This document shows positions 45,722 through 54,053 of a stretch of 64,000 nt of DNA, piece after piece. Within the stretch, counting starts at the first letter, position 1. Every line of letters begins with the position of its first letter. Under the pieces are notes generated by a model. The model was not told the origin of the DNA. It searched no databases and was given only the letters and a program-made list of their open reading frames with translations. A program made the translations under genes and the position numbers. Source of the stretch: Calothrix sp. NIES-4105 (GTDB lineage Bacteria > Cyanobacteriota > Cyanobacteriia > Cyanobacteriales > Nostocaceae); NCBI RefSeq assembly GCF_002368415.1, contig NZ_AP018290.1, positions 8,857,717 through 8,921,716 on the forward strand, given 5' to 3'.

Positions 45722-46447
45722 ATGCTGAAGCGGTTGTTGTGGGTATTTGGCGGCGCCCTAGGTATTGTGTTTATAGTTTTAATAGTAGTGTGGCGCCAAG
45801 CAACGTATTTACCTAGTTGGTATGTTTTGTCGGCGCCAACACCAAATGCTACTTCAGTTCAGGAGACTAAACCGAAAGATTTAACGCGCGAAGAAATCTG
45901 GAGCAAAGTTAGTGATACGTTGAAAAAACAATCATCTGCAGGTGAGCGTGTTGGAACAGTACAGTTAAACTCTGATGAAATGAATCGCTTGATTTTTTCA
46001 GAGATACAGGTTAACGAGGAAGTTACAAGCGATGCTAAGTTAGAAAAAATTATTGTTGGTAAAAATACTCAATTTCGTGATGGTAAGTTGGTTGTAGGCG
46101 CCGTTATTAATTTACAGGAATTGACGCAGCACAAAGAATTGCAAGGTGGACGCGCGGACTTTGCTCAAGCTTTTTTAAATTTACCTATCGTTAAAGACCG
46201 TCCTGTATATATTGAAGTCGAAGCCACACCAATAGTCAAAAATCGAAAAATTGCTTTAGACTCACCCCGCATCAAATTAGCTAATGTGAGTATGACTGTT
46301 GAGGAATTATCTAAATATTTAGGTGTTTCACCTGCGTTTATTAATCAACGTATTACCCGCGAGCGCGCGTTAGTTCCGATGTCCGTCCAGGATGTGAAAA
46401 TACAGGGAGACATAATTTCGATTAGCGGCACAGGTACGGCACGGTAG
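45722..46447 (+). CDS. membrane-anchored hypothetical protein
   Basis: A 241-residue protein with one N-terminal membrane helix (LLWVFGGALGIVFIVLIVVW) and a soluble extracytoplasmic domain (VGTVQLNSDEMNRLIFSEIQ, DRPVYIEVEATPIVKNRKIAL, NVSMTVEELSKYLGV). The start at 45722 (MLKRLLWVFG) is chosen over a GTG 57 bp upstream because the membrane helix then begins properly. The domain looks like a lipid- or polymer-binding beta sheet but I assign no family. The stop TAG lies in the terminal repeat of the adjacent mobile-like element. Confidence 0.7.
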   Translation: MLKRLLWVFGGALGIVFIVLIVVWRQATYLPSWYVLSAPTPNATSVQETKPKDLTREEIWSKVSDTLKKQSSAGERVGTVQLNSDEMNRLIFSEIQVNEEVTSDAKLEKIIVGKNTQFRDGKLVVGAVINLQELTQHKELQGGRADFAQAFLNLPIVKDRPVYIEVEATPIVKNRKIALDSPRIKLANVSMTVEELSKYLGVSPAFINQRITRERALVPMSVQDVKIQGDIISISGTGTAR

Positions 46448-46730
46448 GGGCGGGTTAACCAACAATTCATCATATCAACGAAACGCCATTTAAACCCGCC
46501 CCCATCCCAAATACCAACAATTCATCATATCAACGAAACGCCATCTAAACCCGCCCCCATCCCAAATACCAACAATTCATCATATCAACGAAACGTCATC
46601 TAAACCCGCCCCCATCCCAAATGTTAAACGGCGCCATAAATATACCCATCCACCACATATATCATGATGCCGGGGCGGGTTTAGAGTGATTGTTTGTTGA
46701 GGTGATAGATTGTTGGTTAACCCGCCCCTA
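46445..46730. repeat. MITE-like element: 22-bp perfect TIRs and 3 x 55-bp tandem repeats
   Basis: The ends 46445-46466 (TAGGGGCGGGTTAACCAACA plus AT) and 46709-46730 are exact 22-bp inverted repeats. Inside are three 55-bp tandem units starting at 46458, 46513 and 46568 with only one or two changes. No coding capacity is present. The left end supplies the stop codon of the upstream gene and the right end the last codons and stop of the convergent Nudix gene. Confidence 0.88.
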
Positions 46731-47151
46731 CCCTTGGACGTATTCCATAATTACGGTATTGCCAATAATCGTGCAAAATTTTATTGTGGTCGAAACATAG
46801 ATTGCTGGGCAGGCGCCATTGTTCAAATATATCTAGACCTTTTGCGTCATCTCCCGCTTGGGGTTTTCCTGTGGCGGTCGCTAGGAATACAATACTTAAT
46901 GTGTGTTGGCGCGGGTCGCGACTGGGGTCAGAATAAACTAGGAATTGTTCGATTAATTCAACCTGTAAACCAGTCTCTTCTTGTGCTTCGCGTTTTGCAG
47001 CAACCTCAACTGATTCGCCATAATCGACAAATCCACCTGGAATTGCCCACCCTAATGGCTCGTTATGACGTTCAATTAAGACTATTGGTCGATGAGGACG
47101 GTCGATTAGTTCGATGATGATATCAACTGTTGGCGCCGGATTTCTATACAT
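46717..47151 (-). CDS. Nudix hydrolase
   Basis: A 144-residue Nudix protein with the complete box [24 protein letters not shown]. The start [15 protein letters not shown] and the following [20 protein letters not shown] are typical of the ADP-ribose or nucleotide-sugar pyrophosphatase-like group rather than MutT; the exact substrate is open. The tail [19 protein letters not shown] ends inside the right terminal repeat of the neighbouring element, which provides Val-Gly-Ala-Gly and the TAA stop. malQ is divergently transcribed 62 bp away. Confidence 0.88.
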   Translation of the reverse strand: MYRNPAPTVDIIIELIDRPHRPIVLIERHNEPLGWAIPGGFVDYGESVEVAAKREAQEETGLQVELIEQFLVYSDPSRDPRQHTLSIVFLATATGKPQAGDDAKGLDIFEQWRLPSNLCFDHNKILHDYWQYRNYGIRPRVGAG

Positions 47152-47213
47152 GGAATTCGTGCTGAATTGTTGGGTTAATGTAAAATTTTATATTTTCTAT
47201 TTGGTGAATATCT

Positions 47214-48728
47214 ATGCCATTTCCGAGATCCAGTGGTGTTTTACTGCATCCTACTAGTTTTCCCAGTCGATTTGGAATTGGGGACTTAGGATACGAAGCT
47301 TATCGTTTTATTGATTTTTTGGAAAGTAGTAATCAACAGTACTGGCAGGTTTTACCTCTCGGCCCCACTGGGTATGGTAATTCTCCGTATATGTGTTACT
47401 CAGCTATGGCAGGAAATCCCTTTTTAATTAGTTTGGACAAGTTACGCGAAGACCATTTGCTCGCAGATTGGGATTTGGCGGATATACCAGCATTTCCAAC
47501 GCATAAAGTTGATTTTAATGCTGTGTTCCCGTACAAAACCAATTTACTCAAACTTGCTTGCAACAACTTTAAAAATCAAGCAGATTCAAAACTGCGCCAA
47601 GAATTTGACACTTTCTGCGAAACTAAAGCGAAGTGGCTGGATGATTATGCTTTGTTTATGGCTTTAAAGGAAGCACATGATGGCGCCAGTTGGTACACTT
47701 GGGAACCAGGATATGCAAAACGCAAACCTGACAGCATTGCCACCGCGCGCAAAGAACTCGAAGATTTGATATTTTACCAAAAATTCGTCCAGTTTCAATT
47801 CTTTCACCAATGGTCAGAACTAAAAACTTACGCTAATAAACGCGGTATCGAAATTATTGGTGATATCCCAATTTATGTTGCCCACGATAGTGCAGATGTA
47901 TGGGCAAATCCAGAAATTTTTTGTTTGGATGAAGAAACAGGTGAAACTTTATTAGTAGCAGGGGTTCCACCAGATTACTTTAGTGCTACAGGTCAACTGT
48001 GGGGAAACCCAGTTTACAAATGGGAAGAATTAGAGAAACAAGACTTTGCGTGGTGGATAAAACGTTTTGAAGTCATGCTCGACTACGTTGATATTATTCG
48101 TATCGACCATTTTCGAGGATTTGAAGCTTTTTGGGCTGTTCCCCAAGGTGAAGAAACAGCAGAAAATGGTAAATGGATAAAGGCGCCTGGTGAAGCATTA
48201 TTTAAAACGATTGCGAAAAAGTTAGGTAAATTACCTGTCTTAGCTGAAGATTTAGGGGTAATTACACCAGATGTTGAAGCATTACGTGACAAGTTTGAAT
48301 TTCCAGGTATGAAGATACTACAATTTGCTTTTGGTTCTGACCCTGGAAATCCGTTTTTACCGTTTAATTACACTCGAAATTCTGTAGTTTACACAGGTTC
48401 TCACGATAACGATACCTGTGAGGGTTGGTTTAGCCAAGCCAGCGATTGGGAGAAAGATAAACTTCGGATGTATCTAGGTAATATCAACCATGATGGCGCC
48501 CACTGGGATTTTATCCGATTGGCGTTAAGTTCAATTGCAAATCAAGCAATTATTCAACTGCAGGATGTTTTAGGACATGGTGGTGACGCGCGGATGAATT
48601 TTCCAGGTAAAGCTGAAGGTAACTGGGAATGGCGATATCACGACCATGAATTAACACCCGAACTCATCACTAAATTTAAAGACTTAACTACATTATATGG
48701 ACGGGCACCAATAAAAAGTAGAAAGTGA
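47214..48728 (+). CDS. malQ: 4-alpha-glucanotransferase (GH77)
   Basis: Amylomaltase that transfers glucan segments during glycogen and maltodextrin metabolism. The 504-residue protein is full length. GH77 landmarks are SSGVLLHPTSFPSRFGIGDLG, GYGNSPY, DIPIYVAHDSADVWANPE, the nucleophile D298 in IRIDHFRGFEAFW, the acid/base E345 in LAEDLG and the stabilising D398 in GSHDNDT. The C-terminus has WEWRYHDHEL. The gene stands alone, divergent from the Nudix gene. Its TGA stop is the first part of a GTGAGTC repeat block. Confidence 0.96.
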   Translation: MPFPRSSGVLLHPTSFPSRFGIGDLGYEAYRFIDFLESSNQQYWQVLPLGPTGYGNSPYMCYSAMAGNPFLISLDKLREDHLLADWDLADIPAFPTHKVDFNAVFPYKTNLLKLACNNFKNQADSKLRQEFDTFCETKAKWLDDYALFMALKEAHDGASWYTWEPGYAKRKPDSIATARKELEDLIFYQKFVQFQFFHQWSELKTYANKRGIEIIGDIPIYVAHDSADVWANPEIFCLDEETGETLLVAGVPPDYFSATGQLWGNPVYKWEELEKQDFAWWIKRFEVMLDYVDIIRIDHFRGFEAFWAVPQGEETAENGKWIKAPGEALFKTIAKKLGKLPVLAEDLGVITPDVEALRDKFEFPGMKILQFAFGSDPGNPFLPFNYTRNSVVYTGSHDNDTCEGWFSQASDWEKDKLRMYLGNINHDGAHWDFIRLALSSIANQAIIQLQDVLGHGGDARMNFPGKAEGNWEWRYHDHELTPELITKFKDLTTLYGRAPIKSRK

Positions 48729-48870
48729 GTCGTGAGTCGTGAGTCGTGCTGAGTGATGAGTGAGTCGTGAGTCGTGCTGAGTAATACTCCTAACTCAATA
48801 CTCCTAACTCAATACTCCTAACTCAATACTCCTAACTCCTCTCAGCACTCAGCACTTTTCACTCAGCACT
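48724..48870. repeat. short tandem repeat block between malQ and the RodZ-like gene
   Basis: Begins with GTGAGTC copies, passes into CTCCTAACTCAATA units repeated about four times, and ends in CTCAGCACTCAGCACT. It touches the stop codons of both flanking convergent genes. Confidence 0.88.
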
Positions 48871-49659
48871 TCTTGCTGCGATTTTCATTTCTTCGGGTTT
48901 ACCAGGTTCTCCCATTGGTTTTGGTTGTTGCTGGTTGACACTTACCATTACGCTACCAGCATTACCCGCGCGAACAATGAGTTGTGCTTGTGCTTTCCAT
49001 GTACGCTGGGTTCCTTGGGGAAGAATACCCTCAAATTCAGTTTTACCATCAGCTTCAACGCGAATCCATGATGAGTCTTTCAATGTGACTCCCACTTGAA
49101 CAGCACGATTTTTATCGTCGCTAGTTTGGCTGTTGATAGCAGGTTGAAGAGCAAACGAATTGCTGGATGAAGATGGTGGTGATTGCGATGTTGCTTGGCT
49201 TTGATTATTGTTTGTGACTGTTGCGATATTTAAAACGTGGGATAAACCGCTAACAGAGCAAACTATTAAACCAACATAAATTAAATATAAATGAACTGGG
49301 CGCAATTGACCTGGTGACTTGGTTTTCCAACCAGACATACGCTTAACGCGGTTGATCCCAATTGGGTAGCTCGAAGCGAGTTCTGCACCATCAAGACCAA
49401 GTGCATCAGCATAACGCTTGATTAATCCTTGGGTATAAATGGGTTCTGGTAAATTATCAAAATTTACGTCTTCAATCGCTTGTAGCAATCGACGAGCTAT
49501 TTTTGTGTAGGCAGCTACGTCATCTAATCCAAATCCATATCCTTCACGTGTCGAACGAAGCTTGGCACTAATTTCGGTCAAAATTGTAGCTCTTTGTTCT
49601 TCTAATGAAGGAGACTGTTCAATATTATTTTCTTCGGCTTTTTCTCTTGACCACTTCAT
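48859..49659 (-). CDS. RodZ-like helix-turn-helix membrane protein
   Basis: A 266-residue protein with the RodZ layout. A cytoplasmic HTH_25 domain (about 25-100, AKLRSTREGYGFGLDDVAAYTKIARRLLQAIE and YTQGLIKRYADALGLD) is followed by a basic juxtamembrane stretch and one membrane helix (LYLIYVGLIVCSVSGLSHVL). A Gln/Ser-rich linker leads to an extracytoplasmic DUF4115-type domain (VGVTLKDSSWIRVEADGKTEFEGILPQGTQRTW). RodZ links MreB to the elongation machinery; that role is inferred. The ATG at 49659 has AAGGAG 8 bp upstream. The tail Ser-Ala-Glu-stop is encoded by a GTGCTGAGT repeat. Confidence 0.85.
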   Translation of the reverse strand: MKWSREKAEENNIEQSPSLEEQRATILTEISAKLRSTREGYGFGLDDVAAYTKIARRLLQAIEDVNFDNLPEPIYTQGLIKRYADALGLDGAELASSYPIGINRVKRMSGWKTKSPGQLRPVHLYLIYVGLIVCSVSGLSHVLNIATVTNNNQSQATSQSPPSSSSNSFALQPAINSQTSDDKNRAVQVGVTLKDSSWIRVEADGKTEFEGILPQGTQRTWKAQAQLIVRAGNAGSVMVSVNQQQPKPMGEPGKPEEMKIAARSAE

Positions 49660-49705
49660 GTTTTTCACTCCTTAACCAAGCTGAATCTTTAATAGGGATC
49701 TATTT

Positions 49706-50461
49706 TCACGAATCTGCGTCTAAATATAAATGCAAACTGCGAATTTCAAAATCTTCTAGATAACGATAGGAACCCTCTGGCAACTTTGACTGTCCTGTTT
49801 TTTGTAACTCAATCGAACCGATCGCGGTACGATGTAGTTCAATAACTGGATGCCCTAGTTGCTGTGCAACCCTGCGAATTTGGCGATTCCTACCCTCAAA
49901 CAAAATTATTTCTAACCTTGTTTGTGTTGGCATTTTCTTGACAACATACACTTGAGCAGGGCGTGTTTTTCTGCCGTCAAGCATTACCCCTTGGCGCCAC
50001 TCAGAGAGTACGACATCGCTTACTTGTCCTTGTACCAATACGCGATAAGTTTTAGGAATACTATGTTTTGGATGAGTTAACGAGTACGTTAAATCACCAT
50101 CATTAGTTAGAATTAGCGCTCCTGTTGACTCTGCGTCAAGACGACCTACTGGATGAATACCTAGACCAGAGTTCAATTCTTTTGGTAGTAAGTCTAGTAC
50201 CGTTGTTCGTCCTTGGGGATCGTCGCAAGTCGAGACTACTCCAACTGGCTTATTTAGTAATAAATATATTAAAGATGGACGTTCAACTGTAGTTATTGCT
50301 TTTCCGTCAACTGTAATCATATCGCGTTCTGGGTCTACTTTTTGCCCTAAAGACGCGACGGTTCCATTTATTCGCACTCTTGAATGCCGAATCATTTCTT
50401 CGGCTTGGCGACGGGAAGCAACACCCCACTGCGAAAGTACTTTTTGTAACCTAGCCTCCAT
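49706..50461 (-). CDS. RsuA/RluB-family pseudouridine synthase
   Basis: rRNA-modifying enzyme of 251 residues. The N-terminal S4 RNA-binding domain (MEARLQKVLSQWGVASRRQAEEMI) is followed by the catalytic domain with LLLNKPVGVVSTCDDPQGRTTVLDLLP and the catalytic Asp in GRLDAESTGALILTNDGDL. ILFEGRNRQIRRVAQQLGHPV is the usual C-terminal motif. It is closest in pattern to RluB (23S rRNA) but RluB, RluE and RsuA cannot be separated safely here. The Met at 50461 is the natural start. It lies upstream of the RodZ-like gene on the same strand, 46 bp away, and may be cotranscribed with it. Confidence 0.92.
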   Translation of the reverse strand: MEARLQKVLSQWGVASRRQAEEMIRHSRVRINGTVASLGQKVDPERDMITVDGKAITTVERPSLIYLLLNKPVGVVSTCDDPQGRTTVLDLLPKELNSGLGIHPVGRLDAESTGALILTNDGDLTYSLTHPKHSIPKTYRVLVQGQVSDVVLSEWRQGVMLDGRKTRPAQVYVVKKMPTQTRLEIILFEGRNRQIRRVAQQLGHPVIELHRTAIGSIELQKTGQSKLPEGSYRYLEDFEIRSLHLYLDADS

Positions 50462-50618
50462 AATAATACTGTGATGAGCGAACAATGGTAATTAAATAAT
50501 ATATGTTGTGCCATGTACTTAATAGAGTCTGATGCTACAGTTAAAACTTGTTTAATCAAGCAAAGTATATTGACTAAATTTAGTATTCATGGCTTGAGCT
50601 GTTTACCGATCTAATTAA

Positions 50619-51332
50619 ATGTCAAGTAATCAAACAGAAAATAAAACTACACCCAGAATCCGAGTTATTACTAGTGTCCTTAAAGGCGCCCTCAAGTTGT
50701 TCTTACGCTCACAAGTCAGCGATATCGAAGATTTGGACATCGATATTCAGGCTAGTGACCGTCAACTTTTATCTGGCGTAATCCCTAAAGTTTCTGTGTT
50801 TGCTAGTGGCGCCGTTTACAAAGGTCTTCACATTACGTCAGTTCAACTAGCCGCCGAAAATATCCGCATCAATACTGGCTCTATACTTAAGGGGCAATCG
50901 CTTAGGTTGTCAGAAGCAATACCAGTAAGTGGAACCTTGGTTTTAGAGGAAGAAGACATAAATGCCTCTCTTACATCTGCGTTATTATCGTCAGCTCTAA
51001 ATGACGTCTTGCTACAACTTATACCAGAACTCGCTAAAAATTCCAAGTCTATTATTTGGAAAAAAATTATTCTTAGCAATAATCGATTTACACTTTTTGC
51101 AAATCCAACTGCTCAAACCAACACCAAACCCGAACCACCATTAAAAATTGGCATCGACTTGGAGTTACTCAATAGTCAAGAGCTAAAGCTTACACCAACT
51201 TTACAGCACAGCGAAAAGTTCCACAAGGTCAATGGGCAACATTTTGACCTCGGTTCTGATGTTGATATTGAAGAACTAGACCTTACACCAGGTAAAGTCA
51301 CTTGTAAAGGGCGAATTAATGTGAACCCCTAA
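50619..51332 (+). CDS. DUF2993 (LmeA-like) protein
   Basis: A 237-residue protein of the DUF2993 family, recognised by VSDIEDLDIDIQASDRQLLSGVIPKVSVFASGAVYKGLHITSVQLAAENIRIN and the LEEEDINASLTS segment. Actinobacterial relatives (LmeA) bind phospholipid and act in lipoglycan assembly; the cyanobacterial role is unknown. There is no clear signal peptide, only a hydrophobic N-terminal helix. It is divergent from the pseudouridine synthase gene, with a 157-bp shared leader. Confidence 0.82.
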   Translation: MSSNQTENKTTPRIRVITSVLKGALKLFLRSQVSDIEDLDIDIQASDRQLLSGVIPKVSVFASGAVYKGLHITSVQLAAENIRINTGSILKGQSLRLSEAIPVSGTLVLEEEDINASLTSALLSSALNDVLLQLIPELAKNSKSIIWKKIILSNNRFTLFANPTAQTNTKPEPPLKIGIDLELLNSQELKLTPTLQHSEKFHKVNGQHFDLGSDVDIEELDLTPGKVTCKGRINVNP

Positions 51333-51740
51333 TTACTATATTATCAGGGGCGGCGCCAGGGGTGTATCAAATAAAAAAGCGATAGCAGTTTTGATTGCAT
51401 CAATACAACTCATATTGAAGCGATTGCTTGTACCATTCATTGCTCTCTCCTTGTTCCTTAACAGCAATAAATTAAAAAGTGGTACAGCACCTGAGTCATA
51501 TGCACTCAGCAGAAGTATAATTGCATACACTTCAAAACTGTTCGCTTATGCTAAGATTCCCATAAACTACCTAAATTTTAAGCTTGACTGTGCCGATAAG
51601 CACTGCTTAGGAAGTAATGGGGATCACCTTGGGCTGAAAACCACTAACCGATTAATTGGGACTTACACACTTAATCTTCAGAATATTAAACACAGGGTAC
51701 TGCTGTATAGAAGATTATTGCTTTTTTATTAGAAGATTCT
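51333..51740. other. gene-poor spacer
   Basis: About 400 bp with short open frames on both strands that I do not believe. The only hint is a 34-codon minus-strand frame beginning MNGTSNRFNMSCIDAI (about 51440) with a weak GGAGAG upstream. No RNA gene or promoter was recognised. Confidence 0.4.
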
Positions 51741-51749
51741 TGCTTTAAG

Positions 51750-51860
51750 AAGTGCTGAATTCTGAGTGCTGAGTGCTGAGTGCTGAGTTCTGAGTGCTGA
51801 ATTCTAAATTCTGAGTACTAAATTCTGAATTCTGAATTCTAACTCCTAACTCCTAACTTA
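51750..51860. repeat. GTGCTGAGT / AATTCTGA repeat block
   Basis: Copies of GTGCTGAATTCTGAGTGCTG and AATTCTGAATTCTG, then CTAACTCCTAACTCCTAACT. It ends at the stop codon of the AraC-type regulator gene. Confidence 0.85.
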
Positions 51861-52823
51861 TCTTAAAACTTCTTGTGGTGTGGCTCCAACTAAGCGTTTA
51901 AAGTGTCGTGTAAATTGACTTTGGTCGCTAAATCCTACTGTTGAAGCCACTTCAGAAATCTTTGCTGTTTTATCTCGGAGCAATATTTTAGCACGTTCAA
52001 TGCGACATTTTATTAAATATTGATAAGGAGACATTCCTGTTGATTGTTTAAATAAACGCGCGAAATGATATTTGCTCATCCCAATTTCTGAGGCCATCGA
52101 ACCTACCAACAATTCTTCTGCTAAGTGATTAAAGATAAACTCGTTGACTTTGAGTAACTTCGATAACGGTAAACCCTTACAACACTTAGTTCTTTGTCTT
52201 TTATATACTGAGTAATTTTGTACCAAATGTGCCGCCAATGCTGTTGCCATTGATTCAGCATACGAATAACTGCATGTAGCATCTGATGCCAGCGTGGCTT
52301 TGAGCGCTACCCCGATTTGATGAATCAGTGGGTCGGGTTTGGCGAAATGTGGTATGACTTCATAAATTTCCTCTTGAAAATCTTTGCTTTGAGCTTCAAA
52401 TATTAACTTTGAAGAAAGTATCAAAATAATAAACTCAGATTTTTGTGTTGTTGTACAAGAGTGAATCACACCTGGAGGAATTACTGCGATATCCCCAGTT
52501 TTGATATTTTCGACTTTAAAGCATTCACCCAATCTTCTATTTACCTCTCCCATGTGCAAATGAATTACAACTGTGTAATCGTTTTGATAATGCGCTGGGA
52601 TTTCAAACGCTGGAAGTTGATAATACTCTAGACAGATGTTTTCCCAACCTGCTTTGTGGCTACATATCACCGGGGGTATAGGTAAGATACTTCTGCGATT
52701 TTCTACTCTTGTCACATCAATTGCTGGGGACTGACACATTAACATGGTTTCCACCTGCGAGCGTTGACTAACAATTAGTGCTACACAAGCACGAATACTA
52801 TTTCCACTTTTAGCAAATAACAT
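51858..52823 (-). CDS. AraC-family transcriptional regulator
   Basis: A 321-residue regulator. The N-terminal part (about 60-150) is a cupin-like sensing domain (VVIHLHMGEVNRR, GDIAVIPPGVIHSCTT). The C-terminal 100 residues hold two helix-turn-helix motifs of the AraC type (LLVGSMASEIGMSKYHFARLFKQSTGMSPYQYLIKCRIERAKILL and ISEVASTVGFSDQSQFTRHFKRLVGATPQEVLR). The ligand and target are unknown; no metabolic operon is adjacent. A 60-bp IS remnant lies just upstream and a repeat block at its stop codon. Confidence 0.9.
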   Translation of the reverse strand: MLFAKSGNSIRACVALIVSQRSQVETMLMCQSPAIDVTRVENRRSILPIPPVICSHKAGWENICLEYYQLPAFEIPAHYQNDYTVVIHLHMGEVNRRLGECFKVENIKTGDIAVIPPGVIHSCTTTQKSEFIILILSSKLIFEAQSKDFQEEIYEVIPHFAKPDPLIHQIGVALKATLASDATCSYSYAESMATALAAHLVQNYSVYKRQRTKCCKGLPLSKLLKVNEFIFNHLAEELLVGSMASEIGMSKYHFARLFKQSTGMSPYQYLIKCRIERAKILLRDKTAKISEVASTVGFSDQSQFTRHFKRLVGATPQEVLR

Positions 52824-52864
52824 TAAGAAAATCTAAATAAATTCATGGGTTTTACCAATGATTT

Positions 52865-52924
52865 TCATAAGATTACATGGTATGCGGGAAACGAGCGAGT
52901 ATGCGCGCCCTGAGAGTGTCAATT
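52865..52924. mobile_element. 60-bp remnant of the TnpB element
   Basis: The first 34 bases match the left end of the IS at 20787 and the last 16 match its right end, joined by about 10 bp. It is either an internal deletion derivative or a minimal non-autonomous copy. It lies between the AraC-type and cdsA genes, 7 bp from the cdsA stop codon. Confidence 0.88.
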
Positions 52925-52930
52925 AGTTTT

Positions 52931-53917
52931 CTAGTTAAGTAGTGGTAGTAATAGAGTTACAAAGTAGTATACGAGCGGCGCCGTAAAAATATAGCTATCA
53001 GTGCGGTCTAATATACCACCATGACCGGGGATCAATTGTCCTGAGTCTTTAACCCCAGCATCACGTTTAAGCATTGACTCAGTTAAATCACCCAAAAGAC
53101 TTGCGATACCAATTAATAATCCTAGCGCGGCGCCTGTAAGTAAAAATTGCGGGAATTTCAGGTAGTACGCGCTAATTACTGCAACCGTAATACTGCCACC
53201 GACACCAAAGACGGCGCCTTCGACTGTTTTCTTGGGACTGATGCCTGATAGCGGAGTTTTACCAAAGTATTTACCAATAAAATAGGCGCCGATGTCAGAA
53301 GCCCAGATACATAAAAACGTAACAACTGTAACACTTAATCCTTGAGGTATAGAATTTACATTAGCTCTATCAAATAAATCACTCCATGAAGATGGGAAAT
53401 AACCACCTAAAGGCAAATTTGCTGCTAAGTCGCTATTTATTTGTCGTAATCTTACCCAATAAGAAGGTAAATAACCTGTATAAAATAAACCTAATATAGA
53501 AGCCGCAATATCAGCAATAGTTGCAATTTTAGGTTGGAAAAGTAAGTAAAAACAAATAAAAGTGCCAGCAATAGGCATTACCGCATCAGCAAGACTTCCA
53601 TCAACAGTACAAATTCCTAGAAGCGTAAGACTAACAACAAGCGTAGTTTTAGCAGCAGGTGCAATACCCTTCGCGCGCACAAGATTAAAAAACTCGTTTT
53701 GACCAAGATAAATAATTACCGCGTAAACAAACGTAAAATACCAGCCACCCAAAAGCGTAGCAGTAAGCGCAACTGCGATTGCAACAACTCCACTAAAAAT
53801 CCGAGTCCAAGGAACACCAGGATTTTTAATTTTTGATTTTTGATTATGGATTAGATTATCTTGCGGTATATCACCATCACGGTTTTGAATTTTGGATTGG
53901 TTAGCCACTTTTTGCAT
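52931..53917 (-). CDS. cdsA: phosphatidate cytidylyltransferase
   Basis: Makes CDP-diacylglycerol, the precursor of phosphatidylglycerol, in the membrane. The 328-residue protein has about eight membrane helices and the full CdsA signature near the C-terminus, SLLGDLTESMLKRDAGVKDSGQLIPGHGGILDRTDS. The N-terminal 35 residues (IHNQKSKIKNPG) are polar and resemble translated AATTTTTGATTTTTG filler repeat, so the true start could be a little downstream, although the ATG at 53917 is the only one before the first helix. It ends next to an IS remnant. Confidence 0.94.
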   Translation of the reverse strand: MQKVANQSKIQNRDGDIPQDNLIHNQKSKIKNPGVPWTRIFSGVVAIAVALTATLLGGWYFTFVYAVIIYLGQNEFFNLVRAKGIAPAAKTTLVVSLTLLGICTVDGSLADAVMPIAGTFICFYLLFQPKIATIADIAASILGLFYTGYLPSYWVRLRQINSDLAANLPLGGYFPSSWSDLFDRANVNSIPQGLSVTVVTFLCIWASDIGAYFIGKYFGKTPLSGISPKKTVEGAVFGVGGSITVAVISAYYLKFPQFLLTGAALGLLIGIASLLGDLTESMLKRDAGVKDSGQLIPGHGGILDRTDSYIFTAPLVYYFVTLLLPLLN

Positions 53918-54053
53918 CTCCTATCATTGAATCATTTATTTTATTGGCTTATGAACATAAGCTCATAACTGTACACTTTATCTAGTAAATAAGTTAATTT
54001 AACCATTGCTAGTTCTTTACTCCCCAATCCAAAATCGAAAATCGAAAATCTAG

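Noticed and set aside
46458-46622. Three 55-bp repeats considered as a CRISPR or iteron array
   Set aside because: The repeats are directly adjacent with no unique spacers, no replication gene is near, and they lie inside an element with terminal inverted repeats.
51336-51530. Short minus-strand frame with MNGTSNRFNMSCIDAI, considered as a small secreted peptide
   Set aside because: Only a weak purine stretch precedes the Met, there is no transporter or modifying gene nearby, and the evidence is too thin to call a gene.
51391-51732. 113-codon open frame on the plus strand
   Set aside because: No ribosome binding site, odd composition (runs of Leu, Asn, Arg), no recognisable domain, and it runs toward a repeat block.
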